From: Evansella vedderi
Lineage (GTDB): Bacteria; Bacillota; Bacilli; Bacillales; Salisediminibacteriaceae
Assembly: GCF_030813435.1 (NCBI RefSeq)
Contig: NZ_JAUSUG010000018.1
Location: forward strand, 1 to 64,000
Direction of reading: 5' to 3'
Length of the DNA: 64,000 nucleotides
The notes under the pieces are model-generated. The model saw nothing but the letters and a program-made list of their open reading frames with translations. It was not told where the DNA came from and did not search any database. The translations under genes were made by a program, and so were the position numbers. This document shows, piece after piece, positions 27,472 to 35,434 of the stretch; the stretch's first letter is position 1, and every line of letters begins with the position of its first letter.

Positions 27472-27741
27472 ATGAAATACTACGCAGCATTTTTACCAAT
27501 GCTTGATGAAGAAAAAAGTCAACAACACCGTCAAGAACATTTAGATTACTTGGACAAGATGAGTAGTGAAGGAAGAATTTTTGCCAATGGAAGGTTTCCA
27601 GACGGAGCAGGTGGCCTGGTCATTTATAAGGGAGAGAGCCTAGAGCAAGTAGAGGGTTATGTAAAAGAGGACCCATATGTAATCCACGGTGCAAGAAGCT
27701 ACAAGATACATGAATGGGATATGATTGTTCGGCAGCTTTAA
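27472..27741 (+). CDS. YciI family protein
   Basis: An 89-residue protein of the YciI/YCII fold, a small ferredoxin-like domain. It contains YYAAFLPMLDEEKSQQHRQEHLDYLDKM, with the conserved His, and a GGLVIYKGESLEQVEGYVKEDPYVIHGARSYKIHEW block with the conserved D-P-Y/F-V. Family members may act as dehydrochlorinase-like enzymes or small sensors, but most are uncharacterised. The start has AAGGGGGAA upstream. The gene is monocistronic. Confidence 0.8.
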   Translation: MKYYAAFLPMLDEEKSQQHRQEHLDYLDKMSSEGRIFANGRFPDGAGGLVIYKGESLEQVEGYVKEDPYVIHGARSYKIHEWDMIVRQL

Positions 27742-27845
27742 TTGAAACAAACGTAAAAGCTTTTTCTGCAAAAATCGATAGAGTTTGGTGAAATTATTGT
27801 CAATTTTTCATTTGTTTAGTAGGAAAAATAAGATGAATAGTGACT

Positions 27846-27872
27846 TTGGCAAGCCCTTTTCTCCTGTATAAT
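27846..27872 (+). promoter_or_regulatory. Candidate sigma-A promoter of the small gene at 27908
   Basis: TTGGCA at 27846-27851 and TATAAT at 27867-27872, with a short 15-base spacer. It lies 36 bases ahead of the small CTG-started frame and its GGGAGGGG site. Confidence 0.5.
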
Positions 27873-27907
27873 AATGGTGAGGTAACTAGGTTAGGGAGGG
27901 GATTTCA

Positions 27908-28045
27908 CTGCCATACTATTTTTTAAAATCAATTTGGACACCGTTAGAGCTATTTGGCATTAAACTATTTAAGGACGAACAGGGAAGGTACTACTTTAAG
28001 CAAGGGTACCATCCTATTAAAAAGCTAAATAAGAAAAGTGTGTAA
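27908..28045 (+). CDS. Small protein with CTG start, unknown function
   Basis: A 45-codon frame starting at CTG, 7 bases after GGGAGGGG. An in-frame TAG at 27887 excludes a start further up, and no ATG, GTG or TTG is present in the leading part. The product begins PYYFLKSIWTPLELFGIKLF and continues KDEQGRYYFKQGYHPIKKL, basic and aromatic-rich. A promoter upstream and a strong terminator straight after it support a real gene. I do not recognise the family. Confidence 0.6.
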   Translation: MPYYFLKSIWTPLELFGIKLFKDEQGRYYFKQGYHPIKKLNKKSV

Positions 28046-28079
28046 AAGACTTTAGGATAATCAACCCTAAAGTCTTTTT
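28045..28079 (+). terminator. Rho-independent terminator
   Basis: AAAGACTTTAGG pairs with CCTAAAGTCTTT and is followed by TT, directly after the small CTG-started gene. Confidence 0.85.
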
Positions 28080-28226
28080 AATTCCATTATTTTATCCTTC
28101 AATAATCATATAAATTTAAACTTACTTCTGCCTTTTTTAACGAAAATGTATTAAAATGTAGAAACAAGAGGGATTTTGTTGTAGGTAATAGGTAACATAT
28201 CCACATTTTCCAGGGGGGGGTTGTTG

Positions 28227-29993
28227 ATGGGAGAGCAAAAGGATATAGAATGGAAACATTTGCAGGACCGGATACGACAACTGGAGGACCGGGAAAAGGA
28301 GCTAAGTAACAAGTTACGTGCAAAAGAAGCATTATATGAAAAAATATTAGATTCTTTACCAATCAATATTTTTTTAGAGGATAGGGCTGGGCGAACCGTA
28401 TTTGTCAATCAACAAACCTGCCTTATGAATAATCAAACGAAGGAAGAACTTATAGGGAAGACCGTATTTGATTTTTTCCCCGATTATATTGCGAAATATA
28501 CGAGGAAACGTGATCTAGAGGTATGGGATAGACAGGAACTTATTACCAAGGAGGAGCCTGCCGGTTTTCAGGGGAAGAAAACCTATATGTATTGTGGGAA
28601 AACGATCATTAAATCGGATGATGACATAGAAGAGGACTACCTCCTGGGTTTCTCCTTAGATATAACCGAAAGGAAGCAAGCGGAGGAAAGGGTTAAACAT
28701 ATGGCGTATCACGATGCCTTAACGGGACTGCCGAACCGTTGGTATATTAATTCTTTTCTGGAAGAGTCAATTTCTAACATTGACATGGGAGAGAGTTTCG
28801 GAGTTTTCCTGTTAGATTTAGATCATTTTAAGGTGATCAATGACAGCTTAGGTCATCAAGCAGGGGATGACTTGCTAAAACAAGTTGCTGAACGTTTGCA
28901 ACGTGTCTGCGATCCGGACAGGATTCTTGTCCGGTTAGGTGGGGATGAGTTTGTAATTCTTGTACCTAATGTAAGCATTGTGGAAGAGCTGTCTGCCATT
29001 AGCGAGTACATTTTGCGGGTAATGGAGGAGCCTTTCCTTCTTGAGGGGCAGCAGTTTAATATTACCACCAGTATTGGGGTCAGTTTATACCCAGACCATG
29101 GAAAGAACATTCATACATTAATTAAAAACGCAGATATTGCCATGTACCATTCCAAGGACGATGGAAGAAATGGCTACGAAATCTTTAAATTTGAGATGAA
29201 AAAATCCGCCGAAAAGCGTTTAGGAATGGAGCTGCTTCTGAGGAAGGCTGTTTTTAATGATGAATTAGTTCTCCATTATCAACCGAAAGTTGGTGGGGAC
29301 ACTGGAAGACCTGTTGGCATGGAAGCACTCATTCGATGGAAACGAAAGGACCTAGGTTTAATTAGTCCTGCTGAGTTTATTCAAGTAGCGGAAGAAACAG
29401 GGATCATTGTGGAAATTGGAGAATGGGTGTTGAGGGAAGCTTGCACCCAATGTAAGAAGTGGCACGATGAGGGAATGCCCCTCATCAGCATCTCCGTTAA
29501 CATCTCTGCCGTTCAATTTTACAAACAGAAGTTGGAAAAGACGATTGAGGAAATACTAAGGGAAACAGGACTAGAAGCCCAATTTTTGGAGTTAGAGCTA
29601 ACTGAGAGTATTTTAATGAAACAACCGGAAGAGGCAGCGGAAACCCTCCGGAACTTAAAGGCACTCGGTGTAAAAATTTCTATTGATGATTTTGGAAAGG
29701 GGTTCTCCTCCTTAAGCTATTTAAAGCATTTCCCAATCGATACCATAAAAATAGATAAATCCTTCATCTTTGATTGTGATATAGATAAGGCCAATCAAGC
29801 TATCATCCTGGCTGTTATTACATTAGCACATAATCTTGAATTGAACGTGGTGGCAGAAGGAGTGGAAGAAGCGCCCCAATTAATGTACCTCCAATCTCTA
29901 CAGTGCGACATCGTCCAAGGATACTACTTTAGTCGTCCTTTGGAAAAAAAGAAGGCCGGCGAATATCTCCAGCAGTATTTCTTGCAGAAATAG
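28227..29993 (+). CDS. PAS-GGDEF-EAL protein (cyclic di-GMP metabolism)
   Basis: A 588-residue cytoplasmic protein. A short coiled coil (about 5-30) and a PAS domain (about 35-150, NIFLEDRAGRTVFVNQ) precede a diguanylate cyclase domain with intact RLGGDEFVILV. After this comes an EAL phosphodiesterase domain with MEALIRWKRKD, ELTESIL, IDDFGKGFSSLSYL and VVAEGVEE. No receiver or membrane segment is present. Both active-site signatures look complete, so it may make or break c-di-GMP, which controls surface polysaccharide and motility. ATG 28227 follows a run of G; TTG 28221 is possible. Confidence 0.9.
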   Translation: MGEQKDIEWKHLQDRIRQLEDREKELSNKLRAKEALYEKILDSLPINIFLEDRAGRTVFVNQQTCLMNNQTKEELIGKTVFDFFPDYIAKYTRKRDLEVWDRQELITKEEPAGFQGKKTYMYCGKTIIKSDDDIEEDYLLGFSLDITERKQAEERVKHMAYHDALTGLPNRWYINSFLEESISNIDMGESFGVFLLDLDHFKVINDSLGHQAGDDLLKQVAERLQRVCDPDRILVRLGGDEFVILVPNVSIVEELSAISEYILRVMEEPFLLEGQQFNITTSIGVSLYPDHGKNIHTLIKNADIAMYHSKDDGRNGYEIFKFEMKKSAEKRLGMELLLRKAVFNDELVLHYQPKVGGDTGRPVGMEALIRWKRKDLGLISPAEFIQVAEETGIIVEIGEWVLREACTQCKKWHDEGMPLISISVNISAVQFYKQKLEKTIEEILRETGLEAQFLELELTESILMKQPEEAAETLRNLKALGVKISIDDFGKGFSSLSYLKHFPIDTIKIDKSFIFDCDIDKANQAIILAVITLAHNLELNVVAEGVEEAPQLMYLQSLQCDIVQGYYFSRPLEKKKAGEYLQQYFLQK

Positions 29994-30007
29994 GGAGAAG
30001 TGAAAAT

Positions 30008-30036
30008 AGTCCTCACCATTTGGTGAGGACTATTTT
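30008..30036 (+). terminator. Rho-independent terminator of the GGDEF-EAL gene
   Basis: AGTCCTCACC-ATTT-GGTGAGGACT followed by ATTTTTA: a perfect 10-bp stem just past the stop codon. Confidence 0.9.
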
Positions 30037-30039
30037 TAA

Positions 30040-30124
30040 TTGGAGGGGATAATCTATCGATTGGAGGTGATAATCTATCGATTGAAGGGGATAATCTATC
30101 GAATTGCGGTAATAATCTATCGAA
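30040..30124 (+). repeat. 21-bp tandem repeat, four copies
   Basis: The unit ATTGGAGGGGATAATCTATCG (shown split: ATTGGAGGGG + ATAATCTATCG) is repeated four times with small changes. GATAATCTATCG begins at 30048, 30069 and 30090, and its fourth version AATAATCTATCG at 30111. The spacing is exactly 21. Translation gives a heptad-like peptide, but no ribosome site or codon logic supports coding. Confidence 0.85.
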
Positions 30125-30192
30125 CTAGAATAATTATTATCTGCAAACACCGATACTACCTTCAATTTCCTTTTATAGCATGTCGAATACGG

Positions 30193-30230
30193 AAAAACTC
30201 CTTAAGATATTACGTCTTAAGGAGTTTTTT
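30193..30230 (-). terminator. Terminator of the MFS gene (works in either direction)
   Basis: AAAACTCCTTAAGA and TCTTAAGGAGTTTT form a 14-bp stem with T tracts on both strands. It lies 30 bases beyond the stop of the minus-strand MFS gene. Confidence 0.85.
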
Positions 30231-30259
30231 CGTATACATCTATGGATAGGCTACCATTA

Positions 30260-31522
30260 TTATGATTCATTTATTTCCTTCAACCGTTGATCTGATGGGA
30301 GGAACATGGTTAGAATTCCGATTAACGGTAGGGCTACGGCAAACAAGATAGTGCTTGTGAGACCGAATAGGTCAATGAACCAGCCAAGGGCAATGGATCC
30401 CACTGCACCCATTCCGAATGCTAACCCAATAATTAATCCGGAGACGGTACCGATTTTTCCAGGTACGAGCTCTTGAGCATACACAACAGTAACGGAAAAG
30501 CTAGATAGAATAATAAATCCGATAATTCCTAATAAAACATACGAGAGTGCTGGACCTGCGTGGGGCAGAATTAACGCCAATGGCGCTGAACCGACCATGG
30601 AAAGCATGATCATGTTCCGTTTTCCAAAGCGGTCCGCCAATGGTCCGCCTGCAAAGGTTCCGATGGCTCCTGTACCTAAGAAGATAAAAATATACACTTG
30701 TGCTTGTGCGATAGATAAGTTAAATTGATCGATTAAGTAAAAAGCATAATAGTTGGTAATTCCAGCATGGAACCATGATCGGGCAAAAACTAAGAAAATC
30801 AATAAGCTAATGGCGAATAAAACAATTTTGCGTTTCCCGCCAGATTGCTCCTTTGCGCTCGTTTCCACAGTCGCGGGCTTTTTCACTTTTTTCACAGGTA
30901 ATGGCCTATTTTTTACCTGGTCGGAATACCATCTTGCTATGTACATCAATAATGCAACAGCAAGGGCGGCGACAATGGCAAACCAGATGGCACCGAATTG
31001 TCCCAATGGTACAAGGATGAGGGCTGTGATAAGTGGAGCTAAGGCTTGACCGGTATTTCCCCCAACCTGAAAGATGGACTGGGCTAATCCACGTCTGCTT
31101 CCTGCAGCCATATAGGCAACCCGTGACCCCTCTGGGTGGAAGGTGGCAGAGCCTAATCCTACAAAGATTACCGATAGAATAAGAAACCAAAAAGATGGGG
31201 CAAAGGCAAGACCGATGACTCCCACAAAGGTAAAGCAGAGCCCAATAGGCAGGGCGTATGGAGAGGGTTTCTTATCGGTGTATAAACCGACGACCGGCTG
31301 TATAATTGATGCCGTTAAATTTAACGCAAATGCAATTAATCCAAGCTGGGTAAAGGTAAGTCCCATGGATTGTTGCAGCACTGGGAACATGGCCGGAATA
31401 ACCGCTTGGATAGAATCGTTTAATAGATGTACAAATCCGATGATAACAAGAATTTTATACATCGTTTTTTGTTCAGGCGAACTGGCAGATACTGAGGTTA
31501 CTTGTTTTTGAGCTCCTTGCAT
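30260..31522 (-). CDS. MFS transporter, fosmidomycin resistance (Fsr)-like
   Basis: A 420-residue major facilitator protein with about 12 membrane helices. The first helix region GFVHLLNDSIQAVIPAMFPVLQQSMGLTFTQLGLIAF, followed by QPVVGLYTDKKPSPYALPIG and GLGSATFHPEGSRVAY, is characteristic of Fsr-type pumps. A Lys-rich loop lies between helices 6 and 7 (about 205-225). It probably exports a small phosphonate-like or other toxic compound; the substrate is unknown. It is monocistronic and convergent with the GGDEF-EAL gene. Confidence 0.82.
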   Translation of the reverse strand: MQGAQKQVTSVSASSPEQKTMYKILVIIGFVHLLNDSIQAVIPAMFPVLQQSMGLTFTQLGLIAFALNLTASIIQPVVGLYTDKKPSPYALPIGLCFTFVGVIGLAFAPSFWFLILSVIFVGLGSATFHPEGSRVAYMAAGSRRGLAQSIFQVGGNTGQALAPLITALILVPLGQFGAIWFAIVAALAVALLMYIARWYSDQVKNRPLPVKKVKKPATVETSAKEQSGGKRKIVLFAISLLIFLVFARSWFHAGITNYYAFYLIDQFNLSIAQAQVYIFIFLGTGAIGTFAGGPLADRFGKRNMIMLSMVGSAPLALILPHAGPALSYVLLGIIGFIILSSFSVTVVYAQELVPGKIGTVSGLIIGLAFGMGAVGSIALGWFIDLFGLTSTILFAVALPLIGILTMFLPSDQRLKEINES

Positions 31523-31638
31523 AAGTCTTCATTCTCCCTTTCTTTTACCAGTTTAATCGTACCTCAAAACCGGCAAAGGGAAAAGAATTTAGTTCTGGAA
31601 AAAGAAAGGATAATCTTAATTTCGGAAACTTTTTAAAA

Positions 31639-31840
31639 GGCTTGGAAAAGCGGAAGACGGCGACTCCAGCGACGAGCATCGCTTCTTGAATTTGCTACAA
31701 GTTGACTCGACGGGTGGACCTACGAAGCAAGGCTTGTAATGGAAGAGACAGGTATAACGGCTGACGACCCTGAGGCTGGGTTTCCCGAAGAGGCTGAAGT
31801 GCTGCCCGCGGAAAGCGACCATCTGTAGCTTTTCCAAGCC
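31639..31840. repeat. Dispersed repeat with terminal inverted repeats
   Basis: The ends GGCTTGGAAAAGC (31639) and GCTTTTCCAAGCC (ending 31840) are inverted copies. The inside shares CGGCGACTCC, GAGGCTG and CCCGCGGAAAGCGACC with the other GC-rich family copies. No coding frame is credible. The arrangement resembles a small non-autonomous element; a very short version with similar ends is at 58963-59006. The rest of the 31523-31919 gap shows nothing clear. Confidence 0.65.
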
Positions 31841-31919
31841 ATATATATTTCTTTAAAACAACAAGCTTTTAGAAAACGGCATTTTATTAACATTATAGAA
31901 GGAAAGTTATTATTAGAAC

Positions 31920-32177
31920 TTAATGTTTTATTCTATCATCATCCATGTCTTCATCAATGGCGATATTGTAAGCATCCATTAAGTTTTCTACTTCCTCTTC
32001 CGTAGCGGAAACGAGCACTTGCTCTCCGTCCTCTTCCTCAATGCGCATGACTAATGTGTCATCGCCGGAGGAAATCATAGCATAGGAATGATTCCCCATA
32101 TCAAACATAGCTTCTACCTCAAAAATCTTTTCGTTCCCATCCTCATCGTGAATGGTTATATATTCTTTATCAGACAC
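31920..32177 (-). CDS. DUF1292 family protein
   Basis: About 85 residues starting at GTG 32177. It has the DUF1292 pattern ITIHDEDGNEKIFEVEAMFDMGNHSYAMIS ... MRIEEEDGEQVLVSATEEEVENLMDAY and an acidic tail. The family is widespread in Firmicutes without known function. AAAGGAG lies upstream; TTG at 32183 is the alternative start. The longer open frame to 32243 lacks a site. Confidence 0.75.
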   Translation of the reverse strand: MSDKEYITIHDEDGNEKIFEVEAMFDMGNHSYAMISSGDDTLVMRIEEEDGEQVLVSATEEEVENLMDAYNIAIDEDMDDDRIKH

Positions 32178-32386
32178 ATACAACACTCTCCTTTTGCAAA
32201 GATTACCTCTATAAATTACCCGGATAGGAACCATTTCATCCATGGTAAAGTAGCCTTTAACTTTTTTGATATCCAGTTGTTAGAGTGATTTACTACTAAT
32301 GTGCACATTGGTGCCACCCGATTTCTTTTTTTAGCAGCTCGCTCACTTATTCATTCCTCCCTAGCATTAACAGATCCTCGTCAAAG

Positions 32387-32401
32387 GTGTATACTATACA
32401 C
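32387..32401. promoter_or_regulatory. Palindrome GTGTATA-C-TATACAC upstream of the AEC permease
   Basis: A perfect 7-bp inverted repeat around one central base, 44 bases before the ATG of the permease gene. The size and symmetry suit a dimeric repressor such as a GntR-type regulator. No regulator gene is adjacent. Confidence 0.45.
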
Positions 32402-32445
32402 TATCTCAAAAAAATTAGATCCCATAGATTTGAGGAGTCCGTATT

Positions 32446-33423
32446 ATGATGGGTAATTTTATATTTGCATTAACGATAATTGTGATTGGTCTTTTATTTG
32501 GTAGAGGCTTACGGGTTCTACTGGATAAAGGAACCATTCCTTCGCCTAAGAAAATGCATCAAATTTTAAAAGGCTGTACAATGGCCGCATTACTTGGTGT
32601 TAACCCTTTAATCATTTTAGGGGCATTTTGGTACGTACAATTGGATGATATAAGGCTCACCCTCATTCCTATATTAGGGGGATTGACCCTAATTTTAGGG
32701 GGAGCATTTGCACTATGGGCCGCCAAGCTTTATAAGCTGAATCGCGGTCAAACTGGTTCCATGTTTGCCTCCGGAACCTTCACAAACTTAGGAAGCTTCG
32801 GGGCCCTCTTTTGTTTTGTATTTTTAGGAGAGGAAAGCTTAGTCTTTGTGGCCATGTTCCGCCTTTTTGAAGACTTGCTATATTATACAGTGGCCTTTCC
32901 AATCGCACAGTCCTACGGGGAAAAAAAGGAGCCAGTAAAGCCACAATCTCGTTTTAAAAAAATCATTACGAACCCTTTCATTATGATCACCTTCTCATGC
33001 ATTTTGATCGGCGGACTATTAAATTTGTCCGCATGGGAAAGACCTGCCGTTTATGGAGATTTAAACAGCCTGTTAGTCCCGCTATTTACCATTTTGTTAG
33101 TAGTGCCAACTGGTTTCAACATGCGAATTACCGCAGTTAAAGGCTTTTTGAAGGAAAGCTTCACCATATCCGCTATAAAGTTTGTTGTTGTCCCAGTTAT
33201 TATTGTTTTGCTTGCTGTCCTTTTCAACTTACACGAGATTCACGACGGAATGGTGTTGAAGGTACTCATTTTGTTAGCTGCAATGCCACCTGGATTCACA
33301 TCCCTAGTTCCACCGCAACTATTCAAGCTAGACATGGACCTAGCCAACTCCAGCTGGCTCATCAACACAGTCATGCTAATTTTCGTTCTGCCGATCCTAT
33401 ATTTTATCGTTGTCTATTTATAA
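32446..33423 (+). CDS. AEC (auxin efflux carrier) family transporter
   Basis: A 325-residue membrane protein with about ten helices in the AEC/BASS-like fold. Recognisable pieces are GRGLRVLLDKGTIPSP, AALLGVNPLIILGAFWYV, ASGTFTNLGSFGALFCFVFLGE in the unwound helix, and AAMPPGFTSLVPPQLFKLDMDLANSSWLI near the end. Bacterial members move malate, malonate or other carboxylates. The substrate is unknown. The ATG follows TTTGAGGAGTCC. It is monocistronic. Confidence 0.75.
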   Translation: MMGNFIFALTIIVIGLLFGRGLRVLLDKGTIPSPKKMHQILKGCTMAALLGVNPLIILGAFWYVQLDDIRLTLIPILGGLTLILGGAFALWAAKLYKLNRGQTGSMFASGTFTNLGSFGALFCFVFLGEESLVFVAMFRLFEDLLYYTVAFPIAQSYGEKKEPVKPQSRFKKIITNPFIMITFSCILIGGLLNLSAWERPAVYGDLNSLLVPLFTILLVVPTGFNMRITAVKGFLKESFTISAIKFVVVPVIIVLLAVLFNLHEIHDGMVLKVLILLAAMPPGFTSLVPPQLFKLDMDLANSSWLINTVMLIFVLPILYFIVVYL

Positions 33424-33485
33424 ATAAAGAACGTTGCATTAAAATGCTTATCTCTCCCGGATTATTTGGCGGGAAAGGAAGGCAA

Positions 33486-33602
33486 TCGCGACAAGTTGAA
33501 GAGGAAGTTGAGTTGAAGTGTCGCGAAAGGATTGGTATCGCGACAAGTTGGAAGGAAGAAAAGGCCGAAGTGTTGGAAAAACGCTTCTATCGCGACATGA
33601 GA
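33486..33602. repeat. 52-bp tandem repeat array, just over two copies
   Basis: TCGCGAC begins at 33486, 33538 and 33590, each exactly 52 apart. In the first unit TCGCGAC (33486) has an inverted partner GTCGCGA at 33520. The rest of the unit is AG-rich (AAGTTGAAGAGG). It lies in the non-coding gap 33424-33811, which holds nothing else clear. Confidence 0.7.
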
Positions 33603-33811
33603 AGTTAGAAACTAAAATGATTTGTTACATAGTGACCAAAAGTTTCCATTCATTTTTAAAGCTAAATAGTCAGTTAATTCCGTACTTAATGTTAGTATAG
33701 TAATTATCAAAAAATAAAAAATATTAAAGTTTAGAGTTTCAGGATAAAGGGAAAAAATATCTAAAATTAAAGGAGGCAGGGTCACGAAATTAATATTGTG
33801 GCAATTACTTT

Positions 33812-34006
33812 ATGACTTCATCAACCACTGTACTTATTTTTATAAAATACATCCTTAGTTTTTTTGTTGGTTTCTCTGTTTTCTATTATGTAGAGTCCAT
33901 TATTCTAGCAATTCTTCTAGCAGGAATTGTCTTTACGTTTTTTAAAGGTGTTCGCGCATCGTTGCACCATAAGGAAATTATGAAAGATCACAAATTAGAA
34001 AGATAA
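33812..34006 (+). CDS. Small predicted membrane protein
   Basis: A 64-residue frame with two hydrophobic stretches (about residues 6-24 and 28-44) and a basic tail RASLHHKEIMKDHKLER. No good ribosome site precedes the ATG; the nearest AGGAGG is 31 bases upstream and an in-frame TAA at 33791 blocks extension. I do not recognise it. It may be a genuine small membrane protein or a chance frame. Confidence 0.4.
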   Translation: MTSSTTVLIFIKYILSFFVGFSVFYYVESIILAILLAGIVFTFFKGVRASLHHKEIMKDHKLER

Positions 34007-34073
34007 CAACCATCATCCTCTGCTAGATTTTAGAAAAATAATTCTTTTTTGCTAGAAAAATTCTAGAATTCAT

Positions 34074-34103
34074 GTATAAAACAGGCTCTATCAGACTATA
34101 ATT
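34074..34103 (+). promoter_or_regulatory. Possible sigma-F-type promoter of rsfA
   Basis: GTATA (34074) and GACTATAATT (34094), 15 bases apart, resemble the sigma-F pattern GYWTA and GGNRANANTW. In B. subtilis rsfA is known to be sigma-F dependent, which makes this reading attractive, but the second G of the -10 is missing. Confidence 0.4.
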
Positions 34104-34137
34104 CTAACAAACGTAATTTGAGAGGAGCTATTTTTAC

Positions 34138-34734
34138 ATGGCAAAAGAGAGAAAAGATACGTGGACAGAAGAACAGGATGACCTATTAGCGAAAATAGTA
34201 TTGGAGCACTTAACAAGTGGAAGCACCCAAACGAAAGCGTTTGAGGAGGCTGCGGAAAAGTTAAATAGGACCACGGCAGCGTGTGGTTTCCGTTGGAACG
34301 CTTCATTGCGTCAGGAGTATAAAGAGGAAATTAAGCAAGCGAAGGCAGAAAAGGTTAGCAAAAGTAAATTTGCTAATAAGAAGACTTCAGAGCCAGTGTT
34401 AAAGGAAGTTAAGTCAGCTGCTCCTTCTAAGACAGAGTCTAAAAAGGACACTTCTAAACAGCAGGCTAAATCAGTAACTGCTTCTGGACCTTCAGCCTTA
34501 CCGTCTGTATCAGAGGTTGAGGAAATTAAAGTAAAACACTTATTGGCAGTGCTAGAATCCTTTGATAAGGAGCTTTCCATCGCTGATATTGAAAAAATGA
34601 AAAGGGAAAAGGACGCGCTCTTAAAGGAGAATCAAGAGTTGAAGGAAGAAATTCGTTCTGTTTACCTCATATTAGACCGCCTGAGAAGGTCAGCGAATAT
34701 TGAGGTAAATATGGAACAAAGGGAAGCTAACTAA
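34138..34734 (+). CDS. rsfA: RsfA-family prespore transcription regulator
   Basis: A 198-residue protein whose first 65 residues are the RsfA DNA-binding domain (SANT/Myb-like): KDTWTEEQDDLLAKIVLEHLTSGSTQTKAFEEAAEKLNRTTAACGFRWN. A Lys/Ser/Ala-rich linker follows, then a C-terminal coiled coil (about 150-190, MKREKDALLKENQELKEE). RsfA acts in the forespore to tune sigma-F-dependent genes. The match points to a spore former. The start follows AGAGGAGC, and a terminator lies 25 bases past the stop. Confidence 0.88.
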   Translation: MAKERKDTWTEEQDDLLAKIVLEHLTSGSTQTKAFEEAAEKLNRTTAACGFRWNASLRQEYKEEIKQAKAEKVSKSKFANKKTSEPVLKEVKSAAPSKTESKKDTSKQQAKSVTASGPSALPSVSEVEEIKVKHLLAVLESFDKELSIADIEKMKREKDALLKENQELKEEIRSVYLILDRLRRSANIEVNMEQREAN

Positions 34735-34758
34735 GTTTACCAAACATTTAGGTTATCA

Positions 34759-34786
34759 GGGCAGCTAAGCAAAGCTGCTCTTTTTT
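34759..34786 (+). terminator. Rho-independent terminator of rsfA
   Basis: GGGCAGC and GCTGCTC pair around an eight-base loop and are followed by six T. Confidence 0.75.
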
Positions 34787-34906
34787 ATATTTATTAACAA
34801 ATCTACTAATATAAAAAAACTTTCATTTCCGTGTATATTATTTAAGGACCTTGGCGAGAATGCTAGTATACTCCCCCATTGAAATAAATAAATTTGCGGT
34901 TAAGCA

Positions 34907-34972
34907 AGGAACGAAAGCTTGCTAATGCCGCGGAATGTCTCCAAGTTTTCTTGGAGGCTTTTTCTTTTTGTT
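34907..34972 (+). ncRNA. Structured element with terminator, possible small RNA
   Basis: GCGGTTAAGCAAG (34907) can pair with GCTTGCTAATGCCGC, then TCTCCAAG-TTTT-CTTGGAGG is followed by CTTTTTCTTTTT, a classic terminator. No coding frame uses this DNA and the nearest genes are far away. A weak promoter may lie near 34830-34870 (TATACT at 34867), but no good -35 is seen. The identity is unknown. Confidence 0.45.
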
Positions 34973-35104
34973 GAAAAAATAAGGCTGTGATCGCTGGAAT
35001 AAGTTTATCAGTGAGGGAGTATGAGTTTAAGGAATAGTAGTTTGATAGGATAATAAGAAATGTAATCTGATGGGTTGATGGTTTGTATTAATACACCTAT
35101 TTTT

Positions 35105-35317
35105 TTACTGCAATTTCTCTTTCATTCGTTGGATTTCCATATCGTGTTTGCTTGATATATTTCTCAAATAATCAATATCAAAGTTTAAAGGATATACCTT
35201 TTTATTAATAGTGTTTAAAAGAGCTAGCACATCATTTTCATTATATGACAAACTTATATCCCTATCAATACGAACTGGTGATATATTAGAACGAATGTTC
35301 CTTGATAGGGCAGGGGT
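35105..35317 (-). pseudogene. Unrecognised coding remnant, minus strand
   Basis: An open frame of 70 codons reads ...NISPVRIDRDISLSYNEND, then VLALLNTINKKVYPLNFDID and ends EIQRMKEKLQ. It looks protein-like but has no ATG/GTG start near its beginning; the first possible start is TTG at 35251. It could be the tail of a lost gene. Function unknown. The remaining part of the 34735-35364 gap shows only the structured element at 34907. Confidence 0.35.
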
Positions 35318-35363
35318 TCATAATTTTTTCACATAAAATTATCAAAAAAATTCAAAAAGTTAG

Positions 35364-35392
35364 TTGACTTTTACATTTTAAGGCTGTAAAGT
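35364..35392 (+). promoter_or_regulatory. Sigma-A promoter of the cys operon
   Basis: TTGACT at 35364-35369, a 17-base spacer and TAAAGT at 35387-35392. It lies 42 bases upstream of the S-box aptamer. Confidence 0.65.
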
Positions 35393-35434
35393 GTAAATTA
35401 ACATTTACAAAAATGGAAAATTTAATCATATGAA

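Noticed and set aside
30040-30249. 69-codon frame over the 21-bp repeat
   Set aside because: It is produced by the repeat length being a multiple of three, lacks a clear start context and runs through the terminator of the opposite gene.
33518-33700. 60-codon frame over the 33486 repeats
   Set aside because: It is composed of repeat sequence with no ribosome site and an unlikely amino-acid make-up.
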